A stretch of DNA of 34,756 bases, from positions 1 to 34,756 of the forward strand of contig CALRAD010000011.1 of assembly GCA_943350395.1 (NCBI GenBank). Reading direction: 5' to 3'. The notes beneath the pieces are model-generated. The model was given only the letters and a program-made list of their open reading frames with translations, had not been told where the DNA came from and did no database searches. The translations under genes and the position numbers were made by a program. Each line of letters opens with the position of its first letter. Positions within the stretch are counted from its first letter, which is position 1. Origin of the DNA: Candidatus Peribacteria bacterium (lineage in GTDB: Bacteria > Patescibacteriota > Gracilibacteria > Peribacterales > Peribacteraceae). This document shows positions 16,701 to 22,927 of the stretch, in pieces.

Positions 16701-18398
16701 ACTCTGTCCTTGGTTGAACGTGAGTCCTCCGGGAATCGGATCAGTAATCGTGACGTTATTTGCTGTCGCAGGTCCCGCATTGAACGCAGTCATCTGGTAA
16801 CTCACGACGTTGCCTTGCTGCACGGAACTCGGTCCGCTTTTCGTAATCGAAAGATCTGCAGTCACGACAGGAGGGCATGTCAGTGTTGTCTGTACCGTAT
16901 TACTCTGATTATTCGATGAGTTCGGATCGGTGGTGGAATTTGAAATTGATGCAACGTTTTGGATGGTAGTCTGGTTGCAGCTCTGAACCGTCGGTACGTT
17001 GAATGCGATCTGGAAAGTCGAGCTCTGTCCTGCGCTCAAACTGAAGTTATTGCACACAACGTTGTTACCGCTCTGGAAACAGTTCCCGGAACTCTGTCCT
17101 TGGTTGAACGTGAGTCCAGATGGGATTGGATCCGTGATGACGACGTTCGTTGCAGAATCCGGTCCTGCATTGAAGGCTGTCACGCTATAGATTGCAACGT
17201 TCCCGCGTAGTACGGAACTCGGCCCGCTCTTCTGGATCGAGAGATCTGCGGTCAGTGCCGGACAGGTGATTGTGGTACTTACTGTCTGGCTTTGGTTATT
17301 TGAGGAGTTTGGATCGGTCGTTGAACTCGAAATGGATGCCGTATTCTGGACCGTTGTCTGGTTGCAGCTCTGAACCGTCGGTACGTTGAATGCGATCTGG
17401 AAGTTCGAGCTCTGTCCTGCGCTCAAACTGAAGTTATTGCACACAACGTTGTTTCCGCTCTGGAAACAGTTCCCGGAACTCTGTCCTTGGTTGAAGGTTA
17501 GTCCCGATGGGATAGGATCCGTGATGACGACGTTTGTTGCAGTCGTGGGACCGCTGTTGAATGCCGTGACGGTGTAGACTAAGACATTGCCTCGCTGGAT
17601 CGATGAAGGTCCTGACTTCTGGATAGAGAGATCGGCTCCCGGAGGAGGAGCACAGAACGTAGTGCTGACCGGTGCGCAGCGTAGTCGCACGACGGAGTCT
17701 GTGGCATCCGGATCGGACGACACCTGAGAACCGAAGGAGTCATACGTCACTCCGACTGCGACGCTTCCGCTTGGACAACTGATACTTTGGATGGTCGTTG
17801 GTACTTGGCTTCCGTGCGGCAAAAAGTCTCCTGGTTGGCGTGTTTCCACCTCATCTGTACCGATACCGTCGCATGAAATCGGATTACATCCGATTCCTTG
17901 CCCGTCCATTGCGTCTTGTCGTCCTCCTGATGCATTACTCTCAAGGTCGGCCCAGTACACAGTCGCAACGGCATTGTTACCACTACAGGTGGGTTGTACG
18001 AGGTCAGTGGCACGGCGTGGATTGCTGTCGATGTCGCCATTGGCTAGATACGAGCCTTGTGATCCAAGATTTCCTGTCGTTGCATTAATTGGTTTGCACG
18101 CAATCGTAAGGCCATCGGTACTATCATTGCCTGCCTGGATACCGAGATACGCAATACTCGTGATGACTTGTCCGGACGGACAGTTCAATGTCGCTCCTGC
18201 AGGCCTAGAGACGCTGTTTCCATTTTCGTTTGTTTGGCTGTCAAAACTGTCAGGCGTGTTAAATGCGGTTCCGAGAGCCGGTCCTGCTGCAATTGATTTC
18301 TGAAGAAGGGGCTCGAATGACGGGATGAGACCGGCTTGTACTTGCGTCATCAGCATTCCCGCGAGTACCAGTGAGGATATCGTTTTACGGAATTCCAT
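10755..18398 (-). CDS. Giant cell-surface protein with 17 DUF11 repeats and LPQTG motif
   Basis: This 2547-residue protein begins with a signal peptide (cleavage after about residue 22, TQVQA). An unrecognised Cys-containing N-terminal region follows (about 45-255). Then come 17 DUF11-type beta-sandwich repeats of about 115-130 residues, most opening with ADLSI.KSGP and containing the NAGP.TA..V.. core and paired cysteines. Several are almost identical, for example repeats 6 and 8, which implies recent duplication. After them lie a Pro/Tyr-rich stretch (about 2415-2480), LPQTG at 2482, a 35-residue spacer and a membrane helix (about 2520-2540). DUF11 arrays are common in long surface fibres and adhesins. 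Anchoring could be by the helix alone or by a sortase-like enzyme; none is encoded here. Promoter at 18444-18472. Confidence 0.9.
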   Translation of the reverse strand: MEFRKTISSLVLAGMLMTQVQAGLIPSFEPLLQKSIAAGPALGTAFNTPDSFDSQTNENGNSVSRPAGATLNCPSGQVITSIAYLGIQAGNDSTDGLTIACKPINATTGNLGSQGSYLANGDIDSNPRRATDLVQPTCSGNNAVATVYWADLESNASGGRQDAMDGQGIGCNPISCDGIGTDEVETRQPGDFLPHGSQVPTTIQSISCPSGSVAVGVTYDSFGSQVSSDPDATDSVVRLRCAPVSTTFCAPPPGADLSIQKSGPSSIQRGNVLVYTVTAFNSGPTTATNVVITDPIPSGLTFNQGQSSGNCFQSGNNVVCNNFSLSAGQSSNFQIAFNVPTVQSCNQTTVQNTASISSSTTDPNSSNNQSQTVSTTITCPALTADLSIQKSGPSSVLRGNVAIYSVTAFNAGPDSATNVVITDPIPSGLTFNQGQSSGNCFQSGNNVVCNNFSLSAGQSSTFQIAFNVPTVQSCNQTTIQNVASISNSTTDPNSSNNQSNTVQTTLTCPPVVTADLSITKSGPSSVQQGNVVSYQMTAFNAGPATANNVTITDPIPGGLTFNQGQSSGNCFQSGNSIICNNLTLTNGQSATVTIALNVSNSFTCNGTIQNIASVSTSTTDPNAGNNQSQTVQTTVTCPTPTADLSMTKSGPSSVQQGNVVSYQMTAFNAGPNTANNVTIADAIPSGLTFNASQSSGNCIQNGNNILCNNLTLTNGQSATVTIAFNVPTIQNCTQSTILNTASVSTSTTDPNSGNNQSQTVQTTVTCPSADVSITKNGPSSVTQGGLISYQITVTNAGPGPANGVTITDPVPSGLTFNPSQTSAGCQLIGSNVVCSNLSLTNGQSLSVILGFNVSNSFTCNGTIFNTASVSTSTTDPNAGNNQSQTVQTAVACITADLSITKSGPSSVLQGGVVSYTLTATNAGPATANNVTLADAIPPGLTFNASQSSGNCIQNGSNILCNNLTLTNGQSATVTIAFNVAQNFTCNTTIQNIASVSTSTTDPNSNNNQSQTVQTTVTCQTADLSIVKSGPLSVVRGGIVSYTMTAFNAGPNTANNVTIADAIPSGLTFNASQSSGNCIQNGSNILCNNLTLTNGQSATVTIAFNVPTIQNCTQSTIFNTASVSTSTTDPNSSNNQSQTVQTTATCPVINADLSIVKSGPSSVLQGGVVSYTLTATNAGPATANNVTLADAIPPGLTFNASQSSGNCIQNGSNILCNNLTLTNGQSATVTIAFNVAQNFTCNATIQNTASVSTSSTDPNPNNNQSQTVQTTVTCPVVTADMSILKTGPASVTRGGTVTYTLSVINNGPATATNVVIHDNISNLVSATNGFSLVSATGASCLLINSGNEVACFIGSMTAGQPLTITIVFNVPVNQTCTPSVATNTVSVVSDNDPNANNNQSQVNTSVNCPVVNTSDLSIVKIGPQTAQFGTNLVYTIVASNNGPSTATNVTITDPIPAGMTFVSSTGACSQVGQQVQCSLGNFTPSTSQTFTITLNATLNQNCTQGSVTNTATIQSSTADQNSGNNSSQFQTTLTCPASASADLSITKFGPAQIVAGNQITYTLIATNFGPSTATNVVINDQIPAGLTFVSSSGVNCAVTGNTLQCTIPSLLSGLSSPIVSVTFATLAPSQNCSQTTVTNTATITSSVADPSTGNNQSNVTTTLTCPTVTADLSIAKSGPATVLQGGVVLYTLTATNAGPGTATNVTLADPIPAGLTFNASQSSGNCIQNGSNILCNNLTLTSGQSASVTVAFNVPANAACNSTILNAASVSTSTTDPNPANNQSQTVSTTVTCAPPLTADLSISKSGPATVLQGGVALYTLTATNAGPGTATNVTLADPIPAGLTFNASQSSSNCIQNGSNILCNNLTLTNGQSATVTVAFNVPANALCNSTIINQASVSTSTTDPNPVNNQSQIVATSVTCIQQADLLIQKTGPTTVTRGQVLSYSLSVTNFGPSLTPANVKVVDQIPSGQNLTFNQSASSAGCSQSGASIVCLSALGPSSSVNFIIAFNVPTMQSCTTGVALNTATVVSQLSDPILSNNTSGTVSTAILCPTVNTPDLSILKTGTQTAVRGSAVSYSIVASNIGTGTATGVIVTDVIPADLNYVSFTAPTGVTCTVLNTTQIQCLVGTLAPSIGATIVLNFTGKTVTPCSQAATVTNTATITSGTAELNQTNNSSSANTTLTCPTSQIADMQVILTGPSSSNRGTNAVYNATITNNGPNTAQSGSLIIPVPAGLTYVSAAGAICTLVSSTLNCALGNMTVGQILIVGFAFSVPTISNCTSTTTQATATVSSATSDSNAANNTSQVTTTLVCPEATNLTVYKTDNRTNATAGDTLHYTIILTNNSSTAASNLTVSDTVPYGLTILTVSDGGTINGQNVTWTNLTVAANSSRTITLDAQVRSDVSNNTVVQNIVTVNGQTSTDSTTITGQTYVPPYTPPPYYPPYTPPPYYPPYNPPTPPVFYPPVVTPPQVTPPTFYPPVILPQTGSNDRNFYASTTDKSQVTAIKPGQKTGANEDSGFGAIFYATLMTILAAGSAAASKLLSPLGF

Positions 18399-18443
18399 AG
18401 TATGAGACGGGGAAATTGCTACTTTGGCAAGTAAAAGGGACGA

Positions 18444-18472
18444 ACTTTACCTTATATAATAAATATTGTCAA
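18444..18472 (-). promoter_or_regulatory. Promoter of the giant DUF11 gene
   Basis: On the minus strand TTGACA (18467-18472), a 17-base spacer and TAAAGT (18444-18449) precede the ATG by about 45 bases. The same -35/-10 pair precedes the neighbouring PQTG protein gene. Confidence 0.6.
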
Positions 18473-18534
18473 ACATAAAAAGTAATAGAAAAATATACAT
18501 GACAAATTTGACCTATAAAGATCTGTTTTAGCCC

Positions 18535-20343
18535 TTATCTATGAGCAAATCTCATCAACATGGCATATCCGAGTATCACGATACTGAAGAGAGACAGAAA
18601 GAATATCGGAGTTGAAATACTTCCGATCGATACAGTGTCATGAGGGATCAGAACGTAGTCATCAGTCCCAACATTCTGGTAGTACAGATCATTTGCTCCG
18701 GTCTGCGGCTCGACGGTGTTTGGATCGTAGATTACTTCCGCATTTTCCTGCCTGTTTTCTCCACCGATACCGTTTCCAAAACTAAGATCATCTTCAGTCT
18801 TCATGACACAGTTGACGGTTGCTGAAACCGGAGGAATCGGTGCGTTTTCGGAGGCACTCTGGACGGCGATCGTCTTCAGCATTGGCGTGTTTTTGCAGTA
18901 TTCTGGATCGGTGACTTTGTACGTGATCGTGAAATTCTGAGTGGCGGATTCGCCCAGGTTTTTCTTGCATGCAACGATCGAATTTCCAATCGCGCAGCTA
19001 CCGTCCGATTTGTCGTCGTCGAATGTCGCATCGTCAGGAACCGTTCCATGAATCGCTCGGATATCGTCGACAGGAGTATTACTGAGATTCTTGAGCGTGA
19101 CATCGTAGACCGCGAACAGGCTACCGTTGCCTATAGAAGAGCTCATGTTGCTCGCCACATCTCCATTCTGCTTTGCGATTTCCTGATCGATCTCATCACC
19201 GTTTTTACTGACACATTGCACCGATGCTGAAATAGTCGCTGGCGTAGAGATTGTTTTCAGACCTTGTACGTCTTCGCATTTTTTCCCATCCGTCAATTTG
19301 TAGACGATCGGAAATTTTTTCGTTTCCGTGGAAACGAGATCCTGCCTGCAGGTGACAGCGTTGCCACTGAGTGAGCACGCTGGTGAAGACTTTGACGGGT
19401 CGAACGAAAGACCCGAAGGGATGGCTCCGTGGCTGAGCACAGCGCCATTGGTCGGAGATGTGCCGTTGTTCTTCGCTGACACGGTATAGACCGCATATTG
19501 GTCTTTGCTTGCTGCTGTTCTCGAAGACGACGAAGAGTTCCCGGCACCTACCCCTGTCCTCGAAGATACAGAAGAGTTTCCAGTACTCACTGTAGTTCTG
19601 GAAGATGTCGAAGATTTCACGCTACTTACCCCTGTCCTCGAAGATGCCGAAGAGTTCACGCTACCTATCCCTGTTCTCGAAGATGCAGAAGAGTTTCCAG
19701 CACCTATCCCTGTTCGGGAAGAGGAGGAAGAACTCACTGTATTCACGACTGATCTGGAAGAAGACGAAGATGATAGAGGTTTCGTCTTTGCAAGTTCTGC
19801 ATCCAGTGCACTGCCTTTCACGATTGCACACTGTACGGATGCCGAGACAGGTGGGCTCCCTGCCGCAGGATCGCTGAATTCGGCACGAATAGTCTGGAGA
19901 ACAGGATTGATGCGGCAATGTGCGCTGTTCGTTACTTTGTAGACGATAGGAAACTTCTTTGTTGCAGATGCAGCAAGACTTTCTGTGCAACCAATCATTG
20001 GAGACAAAAATGAGCAGCTGGACGAAGACTTGAGCGGGTCGAATGTGGAACCGAAAGGTACGGCACCGTGACGCAGCTGCAAGCCGTTCACTGCTTTTGT
20101 TCCAAGATTCTTGAGTGTGACGGTGTAGAGTGCGTACTGATTATTATCTGACCCCGATGAACCTAGAGAAGAGCTTATGCCAGAGCGCGGTCCAATGATG
20201 ATATTGCTGCCTGTACCTGAATCTCCAAAGCCCGAGGAGCCATCGCTGCTATCATATGGTGGAATGTAGACGGAACCATCCGGACTGTAGCCCGGTTCAC
20301 ATCCGACAAGCCCCGGAAAACATGGTGGATCAAGAAGCGGCAT
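18535..20343 (-). CDS. Ser-rich surface protein with three DUF11-like domains and PQTG motif
   Basis: The protein has 602 residues if it starts at ATG 20343. A TTG at 20382 would overlap the -35 box of its own promoter, so I reject it. Three DUF11-like domains of about 100 residues open with YALYTVTLKN, YAVYTVSAKN and FAVYDVTLKN and carry conserved cysteines. The first two are joined by a linker of six to seven 12-residue repeats (SS.SSRTG.G..N). Near the end EPQTGAND (about residue 545) resembles the LPQTGSND of the giant protein, followed by a spacer, one membrane helix and a basic tail. Oddly, no signal peptide is visible: the N-terminus is short and Pro/Cys/Gly-rich. The neighbourhood and domains suggest a partner or paralogue of the giant surface protein. 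Confidence 0.78.
   Translation of the reverse strand: MPLLDPPCFPGLVGCEPGYSPDGSVYIPPYDSSDGSSGFGDSGTGSNIIIGPRSGISSSLGSSGSDNNQYALYTVTLKNLGTKAVNGLQLRHGAVPFGSTFDPLKSSSSCSFLSPMIGCTESLAASATKKFPIVYKVTNSAHCRINPVLQTIRAEFSDPAAGSPPVSASVQCAIVKGSALDAELAKTKPLSSSSSSRSVVNTVSSSSSSRTGIGAGNSSASSRTGIGSVNSSASSRTGVSSVKSSTSSRTTVSTGNSSVSSRTGVGAGNSSSSSRTAASKDQYAVYTVSAKNNGTSPTNGAVLSHGAIPSGLSFDPSKSSPACSLSGNAVTCRQDLVSTETKKFPIVYKLTDGKKCEDVQGLKTISTPATISASVQCVSKNGDEIDQEIAKQNGDVASNMSSSIGNGSLFAVYDVTLKNLSNTPVDDIRAIHGTVPDDATFDDDKSDGSCAIGNSIVACKKNLGESATQNFTITYKVTDPEYCKNTPMLKTIAVQSASENAPIPPVSATVNCVMKTEDDLSFGNGIGGENRQENAEVIYDPNTVEPQTGANDLYYQNVGTDDYVLIPHDTVSIGSISTPIFFLSLFSIVILGYAMLMRFAHR
19505..19775 (-). repeat. 36-bp tandem repeats encoding a Ser/Arg/Thr-rich linker
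   Basis: Six to seven degenerate 36-bp units code for SS.SSRTG.G..N in the linker between the first two DUF11-like domains. Copies differ mostly at the fifth to twelfth codons. Confidence 0.7.
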
Positions 20344-20354
20344 AAAGGATGCAT

Positions 20355-20382
20355 ACTTTAATGTATTATTAGATTTTGTCAA
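20355..20382 (-). promoter_or_regulatory. Promoter of the PQTG protein gene
   Basis: TTGACA (20377-20382), a 16-base spacer and TAAAGT (20355-20360) end 11 bases before ATG 20343. This fixes the start downstream of the TTG at 20382. Confidence 0.6.
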
Positions 20383-20422
20383 GTACCCATAAAAGCCATG
20401 TTTCAGTACTCTCTGTACTCAT

Positions 20423-20428
20423 TACGAT
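20423..20428 (+). promoter_or_regulatory. -10 box of alaS
   Basis: TACGAT ends eight bases before ATG 20437. No Shine-Dalgarno site is present. Confidence 0.35.
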
Positions 20429-20436
20429 TCTCTCTC

Positions 20437-22269
20437 ATGACAACCGCAGACATCCGCACAGCCTACCTCGAATTCTTCAAATCGAAGGGTCATAGCATTA
20501 TCCCTGGTGCTTCTCTCGTGCCCGAGAACGATCCTACTGTGCTTTTTACGACTGCCGGCATGCACCCTCTCGTTCCGTACCTGATGGGACAGGCGCATCC
20601 GATGGGCAAGAGACTCTGTGATGTCCAACTCTGTGTCCGCACGCAGGATATCGATGAAGTAGGGGACAGTAGTCACCTGACGTGTTTCGAGATGCTCGGA
20701 AACTGGAGCCTTGGAGATTACTTTAAGAAAGGCGCGATCGAGATGAGCTACGAATTTCTGACGTCCAAGAAGTGGCTCGGCATCAATCCTTCGATGCTTG
20801 CCGTCACCTGCTTCGAAGGTGATAAGGATGCGCCGAAAGACGAAGAGTCCGCGGGGATTTGGGAATCGGTGGGCATGCCCCGAGAGCGTATCGGTTTTCT
20901 GCCGAAGGCGAAGAACTGGTGGGGTCCTGCGGGAAAAACAGGACCATGCGGGCCTGACACAGAGATGTTTTACTGGGTCGGAGCAGGGGAACCGAAAGGT
21001 AATCCGGCAACACACGACAGCGAGTGGATGGAAATCTGGAACGACGTCTTCATGCAATACAACAAGCAGGAGGACGGATCGTTTGTGCCTTTGGCACAGC
21101 AGAATGTGGATACAGGTATGGGACTCGAACGCGTTGCAGCTGTGCTGCAGGGAGTGAAGAGTGTGTATGAGACAGATGCATTTTTACCGATGATGCATGC
21201 CATTTCCAGTGCGGCTACCCGCCTGCCGGCAGGCAAGGTCCCTGACCGCGGTAACAGTGCGGCCATCCCTGGCCGCGATCAGCGGATTATCGTCGATCAC
21301 CTCAAGGCCGCTACGTTTATGCTCGCAGACGGCGTGCGACCGAGTAATGTCGATCAGGGCTACGTACTGCGAAGAATCATTCGTCGTGCGATACGTTCTG
21401 CACGCAAGTTAGGGATAGAAAATATTTCAGGATTCTGCGCATCGATTGCGCAGGTTGTTGTGTCGCAGTACGGAAATTTCTATGAGAAGATTAAGGTGCA
21501 GCAGTCAGTGATTCTCGATGCATTTAATGATGAAGAAGAAGCATTTATGAAAGCGCTGACAGAAGGGGAGAAGCACTTTCAGCGCGTTGCAGAGAGAAGC
21601 ACAAAGCAAATTTCCGGCATCGATGCATTTCACCTCTATGACACGTATGGCTTTCCGATTGAAATGACACGAGAAATGGCCAATGAACAGGGACTCTCGA
21701 TTGATGAAGATGGCTTCAGCAAGGCATTTTCGGAGCATCAGATGCTCAGTCGAGCCGGAGCTGAGAAAAAATTCGCAGGCGGTCTAGCCGATCATTCGGC
21801 GGAGACGACAAAGCTCCATACGGCAACGCATCTCCTCAATGCAGCACTCCATACGGTGCTTGGGAATCACATTTCGCAGAAAGGTAGCAATATTACAGCC
21901 GAGCGTCTTCGGTTCGATTTCTGCCATGGCGAAAAGATGACGCCAGAGCAGATCAAGAAAGTCGAAGAACTCGTCAACGAAGCGATCAAAGCAGACGCAC
22001 CTGTAAGTTACTCCGTCATGACCGTCGATGAGGCGAAAGCTCAAGGCGCGATCGGAGTATTTGACAGCAAGTATGGCGAAAAAGTGAAAGTCTACACGAT
22101 GGGCACGTTCAGCAAGGAAATCTGTGGAGGCCCGCACGTAGCCAAGACCGGAATGCTCGGCACGTTCAAGATTCAGAAAGAGGAAAGCAGTTCCGCGGGC
22201 GTGCGCAGAATTAAAGCAGTGGTGAGCGGAGGACCTGCGGAGATAGAAGTTGCAGCAGAAGTTTCATAA
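20437..22269 (+). CDS. alaS: Alanine--tRNA ligase, minimal form
   Basis: It charges tRNA-Ala with alanine. I start it at ATG 20437 (MTTADIR...), since the earlier ATG at 20398 adds 13 residues lacking family similarity and lies before the likely -10 box. The class II catalytic core is clear: NDPTVLFTTAGMHP, CFEMLGNWSLGDYF and the GPAGKTGPCGPDTE segment. The tRNA-recognition helices follow with GYVLRRIIRRAIRSARK. The editing site has H461/H465 (HTATH) and C563/H567 (CGGPH). At 610 residues it is far shorter than the usual 850-880. The C-Ala (DHHA1) domain is absent, and so is the roughly 120-residue beta-barrel segment with the GGQ..D motif that normally lies between GFP.(E/D).T and HxxxH. A palindromic insert occurs near residue 263. 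Short AlaRS-like proteins are known in CPR genomes. Confidence 0.9.
   Translation: MTTADIRTAYLEFFKSKGHSIIPGASLVPENDPTVLFTTAGMHPLVPYLMGQAHPMGKRLCDVQLCVRTQDIDEVGDSSHLTCFEMLGNWSLGDYFKKGAIEMSYEFLTSKKWLGINPSMLAVTCFEGDKDAPKDEESAGIWESVGMPRERIGFLPKAKNWWGPAGKTGPCGPDTEMFYWVGAGEPKGNPATHDSEWMEIWNDVFMQYNKQEDGSFVPLAQQNVDTGMGLERVAAVLQGVKSVYETDAFLPMMHAISSAATRLPAGKVPDRGNSAAIPGRDQRIIVDHLKAATFMLADGVRPSNVDQGYVLRRIIRRAIRSARKLGIENISGFCASIAQVVVSQYGNFYEKIKVQQSVILDAFNDEEEAFMKALTEGEKHFQRVAERSTKQISGIDAFHLYDTYGFPIEMTREMANEQGLSIDEDGFSKAFSEHQMLSRAGAEKKFAGGLADHSAETTKLHTATHLLNAALHTVLGNHISQKGSNITAERLRFDFCHGEKMTPEQIKKVEELVNEAIKADAPVSYSVMTVDEAKAQGAIGVFDSKYGEKVKVYTMGTFSKEICGGPHVAKTGMLGTFKIQKEESSSAGVRRIKAVVSGGPAEIEVAAEVS
21221..21234. 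repeat. 14-bp palindrome inside alaS
   Basis: GCCTGCCGGCAGGC is a perfect palindrome in the stretch coding for TRLPAGKVPDRG, where AlaRS proteins vary in length. More inverted segments (GACCGCGG, GGCCATCCCTGGCC) follow to about 21280. A related palindrome lies in the penicillin-binding protein gene. Confidence 0.55.
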
Positions 22270-22277
22270 TTATCGCA

Positions 22278-22299
22278 GCGGAAGATCCGTATCTTCCGC
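22278..22299 (+). terminator. Hairpin after alaS
   Basis: GCGGAAGAT and its exact complement enclose the loop CCGT, eight bases past the alaS stop. There is no T-run, so termination is uncertain. Confidence 0.45.
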
Positions 22300-22367
22300 G
22301 GAAGTTACGAACGATTGCTACGGTTCCGATGATTGCCAAGTTTCATTGGCATTGCTTGTTGTTTCTT

Positions 22368-22376
22368 TGCTAGTAT
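22368..22376 (+). promoter_or_regulatory. Extended -10 element of the small secreted-protein gene
   Basis: TGC-TAGTAT, 31 bases before ATG 22408. Confidence 0.35.
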
Positions 22377-22407
22377 CAGCTCACTGGATACTTCCCCCTC
22401 CTCTTCC

Positions 22408-22920
22408 ATGCGTACATACGCTCTTCGTTTCGTTTCTCTCAGTCTTACACTTTCTATGATCGGGTCTCCATTGGCAGTTGCCGCAGGAGTGCCCAAAGTC
22501 GAGCCTGTCGGTGTGTTCATGCGAGGCGCGAACTTGGAATGGTCATCGGCGCATGCGGAATCGAAGGCGTCCGGTGAAGTGCACAGGCAGTATCACCAGA
22601 ATGCCGAAGCAGAGCGCGTCCTGTGGATCAGGGAAAATGCAATGAATGTCGGTTCACAGACCTACAAAGACGCGAATCGTGATTTCGTCCAGAAAAGAAA
22701 TTTGATGCACAGGCAATGGCATGTCGAGAAGTCGGGTTGGGTTCAGCCGGATCATTCGACGTCGATGAAATTTTTCGATGCGGAATTGACAATCATGATT
22801 CCGGAGTCGCCGACGGACATTGTTGATCGTGCGTACGACGGCGTTCGCATCAGCCGAAGATCTCTCGTGAATCAGGTCTTAAAGCAGCAGAAACTGCACT
22901 CGCTCACGGTCGGACAGTAA
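22408..22920 (+). CDS. Unknown secreted protein
   Basis: I do not recognise this 170-residue protein. The start at ATG 22408 is chosen because it begins a classic signal peptide with cleavage after about residue 25 (SPLAVAA). An upstream frame from 22333 would add 25 unrelated residues and overlap the likely promoter. The mature part is hydrophilic and rich in His, Arg, Gln and Ser, with a mainly helical middle (about 45-105, EAERVLWIRENAMNVG...) and a C-terminal region ending in basic and Gln residues. There are no cysteines in the mature part. It lies 138 bases after alaS and converges with the SLH-esterase gene, whose stop is only seven bases away. Confidence 0.6.
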   Translation: MRTYALRFVSLSLTLSMIGSPLAVAAGVPKVEPVGVFMRGANLEWSSAHAESKASGEVHRQYHQNAEAERVLWIRENAMNVGSQTYKDANRDFVQKRNLMHRQWHVEKSGWVQPDHSTSMKFFDAELTIMIPESPTDIVDRAYDGVRISRRSLVNQVLKQQKLHSLTVGQ

Positions 22921-22927
22921 TCGATCT

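Noticed and set aside
10989-18303. Many plus-strand open frames of 60-245 codons opposite the giant DUF11 gene, for example 14451-15188
   Set aside because: They are antisense shadows of a repetitive gene, recur with the repeat period, are rich in Arg/Cys and lack any start signal.
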